From the NCBI GenBank assembly GCA_018894105.1, contig CM032121.1:4754507-4818506 (forward strand): a stretch of 64,000 bases of DNA. The letters are read 5' to 3'. The position numbers and the translations under genes are program-made. Positions 59,090 through 64,000 of this stretch are shown one piece after another (position 1 is the first letter of the stretch; the number at the start of each line of letters is the position of its first letter). Below the pieces are notes generated by a model. The model was not told the origin of the DNA. It searched no databases and was given only the letters and a program-made list of their open reading frames with translations. The DNA comes from Jacaranda mimosifolia (lineage: Eukaryota > Streptophyta > Magnoliopsida > Lamiales > Bignoniaceae).

Positions 59090-60441
59090 AGATGGATAGT
59101 GGATCGAGCTTGATGCCACCACATAATTATGAGTTGGAGTTCAATGAAGGATCACCTGGCACGCCTGGCAGTGATGTATTGGATGGAGCGGAAGATGTAT
59201 TATTCATCACAGATGTATTGTTGCCTAATCTATAGATTAATAGAATGCCATGTAACACATCTATGCTTCGTGGGGTAGATTGAGTTGGCAAGATAATAGA
59301 TGGGCATCCTGAGCGATTCTACGATAACTTGCGCATAACGAAGCTCACATTCATGAGATTGGTCCATGAATTAACAAGCCGTGGGCTTTTATTTCAAACA
59401 CAACAGTGTCGAGTTTCACCTACTGAGGAGCTTGCAATGTTTATGCAAACAATTGGCGGACATCAGAGACAGAGGAATACCATGGAACATTTCCAACACT
59501 CTTTGGAGACGGTCAACTGCCATATTCATCGTGTAATTAGAGGGCTTAATCTATTAGCCCCAGAGCTAATAAGTCCCCTAAATTTTAATGATTTGTCGAG
59601 TCAAATTTACTCAAATGCCAACTTCTTCCTGTATTTTCAGGTATGGCATATATAAAGGATAAACTTAGTATAGTATCCACCTATTAATCTTTTGTACTAA
59701 AACATCTCACATGTGCTCCATAGGGTACGGTGGGGGCAATCAACGGCACATTAGTTACCGCCTGGGTACCCGCTCACAGACAAAACGTATATCATTTCCA
59801 AAAAGGGAACGTCTCCCAAAGGTTGGGAGGGGAGTGCCAATGATGCAAGGGTCTTGCTCAACGCAATCCAAAGTGACCCTGCATTTCTCTTCCCCCCACC
59901 AGGTATGGGGATGGGATTTTAATAACTGTACATATTCGTATAAATATCTCGTACGACCTTAATAGTGTTTGACTACTATGTGTACTACACTAATAATCAT
60001 TTTTCCTATAGGAAAGTATTATCTCGTTAATGCTGGCTTCACGAACTATATGTGATTCTTATATGCATATAGACAATCTCGGTACCACCTCCAATAGTTC
60101 GATGGCGTCCCTATATATAGTGGGCCAATGGAGATGTTCAACTATCGCCACTCTAGAATAAGGAATATCATAGAGCGTATGTTGGGATTCTGAAGAAGTG
60201 GTTCCCAATTCTAGCTTGGGGTATGCCAAGCTACATGGTCACCCAGCAGACTGATATTGTCATTACATGTTGTTCGGTGCATAATTTTATTCGTAAGTTT
60301 AGTCAGGATGACAACACTTTTGCGTCACCAGACCTTGAGTTTGATCCTGACTGGGAGACCTTTTACCACTGTGGTCACCCAAGCCAACAGGAGATACAGG
60401 CACAGTCTATGTTTTGGGATGCTCTGGCAGAATGGATGTGA
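59090..60441 (+). pseudogene. PIF/Harbinger transposase (HARBI1-like nuclease) remnant
   Basis: DDE nuclease of the plant PIF/Harbinger superfamily, in pieces. An N-terminal helical part is open at 59329-59640 (KLTFMRLVHELTSRGLL, TEELAMFMQTIGGHQRQRNT). After an apparent intron, GTVGAINGTLVTAWVPAHRQ (59724-59783) is the first catalytic motif, with Asn where the GA(I/L)DGTH Asp is expected. KYYLVNAGFTNYM (60013-60052) and FNYRHSRIRNIIERMLG (60140-60190) represent the later core. The open C-terminus runs from CCSVHNFIRKFSQDDNT to WDALAEWM (60223-60438, TGA at 60439). Several stops and shifts, and the missing Asp, make it inactive. Confidence 0.78.
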
Positions 60442-61259
60442 GCCGAGAGGCATCAATAAGTTTATAGTGAATTCTTAATCCCACCTTGTCATGTTGTATG
60501 TTTGTTGATGCACGTGTCTTATTTTAGAACTACTTTTCATCACTTAATCTTTTGTACTGAACATTACTGTTGCCACGTGCTCATATCGGATGTCTGACTA
60601 TTTGTAAGTTTCATCACGTGTGAAATGTGCATTAATTATGTCTTTCTAGTTTCCCTGTAACATGATAAAAATATTATTCTATAATTTATGTAGTGAGATG
60701 CTTGTTATGATTTGGCTGAAAGGATGATCCCATTTGCGCATGCGATGCCGGACCTGTGTGAGTCCTGATGGCCAGGACAGAGAGGAGCTACAAACATTAT
60801 TTTTTCATATGCCTAGCTGGAGTTGAGCACCCACACAACTTCATATGGGCAGACAGTGGAGGTAGGGAAGCAATAAATATGTATAGGTAGCGTCGACCAT
60901 TCGGCGCTGCCTTATCACATGGTACTTTAGTACCTCTACATCCACATGTGGTTTTTCTGGTGTTGCCTCGACGATTGGCCCACCCTGTGATGAGCATAGC
61001 TATGTGCACACTAATAAGCACACACCACCGCATCTAGCACGTCATACGAGGCTTATGTTGCTATTGCCCTTATGTGGTTGTTGTATATGTATTTTGTTGC
61101 TTGTTTTAATGTTCGTAGTCTTAATTAAGATATTATTTGTATGAGCATACTTTGGGTTGACACTGCCAGGTTTATGTACTAACGTAGGACTTATTATAGG
61201 CTTATCGTACTATTCTGTAACATAATCAAATCTAATATATATATTATTTGTTTATATTC
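60442..61259. other. Spacer in the Harbinger region
   Basis: Non-coding. Frames such as 60797-61033 (minus) have no family resemblance. Confidence 0.45.
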
Positions 61260-62160
61260 ATTTCTACTAGATACGGTCCTCAAACCATGCAGGTACGAGT
61301 CGGGGTGCATCGGTGGACGATGCTAGCAATGACATTACAAATGTACAGGGCCTTAATGTCAAGGAGAGCTTCATTCATATGCTTCTAGATACTAACACAA
61401 TTGGCTCCCTGATAAATTAATTGTATGTACAGATATGCATGCCCGACATAGCTAACAAACTTAACCGGCACTTTCAGCGTCCATACACGCCAGAATTTGT
61501 AAGGGAGAAATTTAATGAGCTTAAGGAGCGCCATGACACTATAAAGGTGATCGTCAACAACCCTAAACGTCTTCTAAGAGCCGTCAATCGATAATATTTA
61601 CGTGCCTACAATTATGCAATCGGAGCTCCAGGCAATCAGAATAGTGTGCATTGTTATCTTTAAGTTATGATGTTGCATGATTATATGTGCTCCATAAGCA
61701 ATTTTGTTCTTTGATGTGTGTGCAAAGATACCGACTTGCTGAGCATTGTTGTATGTTTGCAGAGACTAAATATGACCTCCTATCTAAGATCTTTACGTCG
61801 CGTGATAGACTACAACGAACTGTCACACTCCCGCGCCAGCCAGAAAGATGTGACGATCTATTGTTGGGTCGGCAGGAACGCCCTATCATGGTATTAGGTT
61901 CAGGTGTATCACGTAGTTGTTTGTGCTTGCAGGGGTCTTCTAGGTCCGACATCCTATGTTCTCGTTCTACTCGAGTTAGAGCAGACATGCTCGTTGGCTC
62001 AGACGGCAGCATCGATAGGGGATCAAGAGTTGGCCCTATCACGTCATGGTCTGATATTGTTCAACGAATTGGCACGAGACTATCAAGACGATGTGGCTCA
62101 TCTCACACGAGCCAAATTAGTACGGGTCGGACACCGGACCGACCACCTACATCATCTTGA
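61260..62160 (+). pseudogene. Second Myb/SANT-like (Harbinger-type) remnant
   Basis: Pieces resemble the C-terminal half of plant Myb/SANT-like proteins linked to Harbinger elements: SFIHMLLDTNTIGSL (61359), FVREKFNELKERHDTIKVIV (61497), YNYAIGAPGNQ (61608) and, after an intron-like gap, RYRLAEHCCMFAETKYDLLS (61724-61783). Several stops interrupt it. The open frames beyond 61790 keep no recognisable family motif, so the 3' limit is uncertain. Confidence 0.45.
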
Positions 62161-62323
62161 TTTTGTTGTCACTGTACCCTAAATAAATTTATGTACTACA
62201 AACTTGTTATTTGTTGTTGGTAATGTGTATTTTACACGATGAATAGACATACCATGTTTGCTGTTAAATATATTTATAGACATCTTTACTTGGATCCTGA
62301 TATTAACAGTATGACCATAAACT

Positions 62324-62927
62324 ATGCTAGGATTATCCAATAGGACATCACTGACTTGTAATATGCCTGTGTATGGTATATTTCATGATCCCTACTGGAG
62401 GGCTCAGAAGGAGGTTGTCCTAATTACTTACTTGATGAATGTTGTGACCTCTCGTGACATCTCTAATAGGGAGGCCCTTATAGATGAGTGCTCCCACATT
62501 GTACACTATCTATTTAGGACGTTTTGGAGAAAGAGGATAGTTGATGAATTTAAGATAAAGATTCAGCAGCTGTGTGGCCGCTATAATGCATTTCTGGAGT
62601 ACATGACTATACCTGGGGTGCAGTACAATGTCGACACCATGGTAATGCATGTTAACTCACAGTACTGGGCGTATGTTGGGAATGTAAGTTAAATTTACCA
62701 ATTTTTTTCATTTCAGATATTAAATGTATATATATACACATAGCTCACATAACACATTGAAAATTGTAATGTACCTCATTCAGGAGACTATCAGACATAG
62801 CTATTTTCGTATATTCGAAGAGCCCTTATACATCTCACTACGGTACATATTTACCGACAGACGTGCAGCCGACCTATCTGATGGTATGACAGCAGGAGAT
62901 GCATCAACACCCCCCACTGGCACCTAG
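62324..62927 (+). CDS. Myb/SANT-like domain protein, TE-derived, two exons
   Basis: Exon 1 (62324-62693) and exon 2 (62784-62927, TAG stop) join in phase across a 90-bp GT-AG intron (donor GTAAGT, acceptor TCAG), giving 170 residues. The part WRAQKEVVLITYLMNVV to FKIKIQQLCGRYNAFLEYM resembles the trihelix-like Myb/SANT domain of Harbinger-associated plant proteins. HSYFRIFEEPLYISLRYIF fits the short conserved C-terminal part of that family. Unlike its neighbours it has no internal stop. An alternative start is the ATG at 62362 (MPVYGIF). It may be a younger or constrained copy, but the domain match is by eye and the protein is short. Confidence 0.5.
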
Positions 62928-63489
62928 GACCCGTGTGCTATTTGATAAGTGATAGCAAACATGACAGCTCCTCCTTAGATTGCGCCCCTCCCCCTAATCA
63001 TGATGTTTGATTTATGTGTTATGTACCATTTGCAAACATAAATAATATTGTTAGAAACTCCCATATTTTAATTGCCCGTTACAACGTGGATGGATGGTAC
63101 ACTAAAAACTTTCATATGTCTTTGTGTTTCGTATTTGTTGGTTCATTAATTGTTCTTTGGGAGTGCAGTTGTACTCTCTTTGTGTGTACAAACTTATTGT
63201 TATGCTCTATATTTTACCAATTTGTTTGCTACTGTTGATATTCTTGTATCGTAATTTTTAATTTCGGCACCTATGTCTTGAAGGTGACTTTTGTTTGGAT
63301 TTTTTATTTTATTTTATTTTATTTTATTTTATTTTACTTTACTTTTTTTCTTTGAGCATAAAACATGCTTCCTATATTGTACAAGTACTCCTTCCTTTTT
63401 AATCCAACAAACTCAAACTGAAAATAATAAATGCAACAAACAAACAAATGCATAAAATATTATAATACAACTCATTTAATCATTTAACC
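62928..63489. other. Non-coding DNA with (TTTTA)n repeat
   Basis: Contains a (TTTTA)n microsatellite at about 63301-63336. The frame at 63014-63238 shows no domain. Confidence 0.6.
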
Positions 63490-64000
63490 AAGCATTACAA
63501 ACTTACAACATAATCACATCCATTCACTACATATATATACAACATGTGTTATTATTATCCTTACAATTAAAAAAAATTATTATAATTCATTTTCACCCCC
63601 CAAACACTAATACAAAAACATTGATTTGACCTCTACAGTATAAAATGTTTCCTTCGAAACATAATCAACCATATCAAAACTCTCCAAATTCATTTTTTTA
63701 ACTATTCTCTAAAGTATAACCAAACATCAATTACATTCCCCAACCTTCATTTCACAATATTCTCCAATAATTCTTTCAACATTCATTCTCCCAAAACATA
63801 TAATAAACAAATAATAAAATCAAACAAAAAATATAACTAAACATTCCCATTGATTTGACGATACAGTAAAAAATATATCCCCCAAAACTTAAATAAACAT
63901 ACCAACACTCTCTAAAAATAAATTTCTAACTATTTCCCAAAATATAAACAAACATCAATCATATTCCCCAACACAACTTTCAAATTCTCCAGTCCCACTC
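63490..64000 (+). mobile_element. GGGAATGTTTGGTTAT-family MITE sequence, cut by window end
   Basis: Repeats the core of the MITE family at least once in full: ATATATATACAACATG, TTCATTTTCACCCCC, ACATTGATTTGACCTCTACAG, AAACATAATC, then AACTAAACATTCCC at 63836-63849. A second TTGATTTGAC/TACAGTAAAAAATAT block follows (63850-63880), so it is a tandem or nested pair like the one at 16835. The right end lies outside the window. Confidence 0.55.

Noticed and set aside
35160..62927. A single Harbinger element reaching from 35.2 kb to 62.9 kb and split by the MULE and the solo LTR
   Set aside because: Appealing as a nest, but I could not find matching inverted ends or shared family sequence between the two parts, so it stays a speculation.

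Overview
The window looks like nuclear DNA of a flowering plant, most probably a eudicot. It is AT-rich, its genes have short exons with GT-AG introns, and its three host-type genes belong to plant families: a bHLH factor of the CIB/HBI group, a PUB5-type ARM-repeat protein and a RADIALIS-like SANT protein. I cannot name the species from sequence alone.

Layout. 1-2.4 kb: gene-free DNA with two MITE-like elements. 2.385-3.862 kb (minus): six-exon bHLH gene with a TATA box. 4.2-7.7 kb: small elements, namely a hAT-type element, a complete 452-bp TRIM retroelement (LTR-PBS-PPT-LTR) and a second hAT-type element with an exact 8-bp duplication. 10.5-15.3 kb (minus): PUB5-like gene whose reading frame is intact but has no U-box. 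16.8-20 kb: MITEs and AT-rich DNA. 20.3-26.5 kb: a decayed Ty1/copia element; its 5' LTR is split by a hAT-type element that itself carries a solo LTR, and its 3' LTR is split by another solo-LTR-like insertion. Each insertion shows a target duplication. 26.8-33 kb: two more hAT-type elements and unique DNA. 33.36-34.4 kb (plus): RADIALIS-like gene. 35-42.9 kb: gene-free, with a 2.96-kb solo LTR. 42.925-56.691 kb: a 13.8-kb Mutator-like element (MULE). 57.9-62.9 kb: decayed PIF/Harbinger genes, then MITE-like sequence to the end.

The most striking structure is the MULE. It has degenerate terminal inverted repeats of about 145 bp and an identical 9-bp flank on each side. It carries two convergent genes, a MuDR-type transposase (plus) and a Ulp1/C48-protease-like gene (minus). 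Each gene starts near its own end with a short exon and then has a first intron of 2-3 kb made almost wholly of tandem repeats. A third array, with an exact 208-bp period, lies between the two 3' ends. All three arrays share the short word TRTACTNCA. Both genes are now pseudogenes, and a 1.17-kb hAT-type element sits inside a protease-gene exon. Many disabling changes in the window's mobile elements look like C-to-T or G-to-A transitions, as expected for methylated, silenced DNA.

The host genes look independent of one another. They do not form a pathway or cluster.
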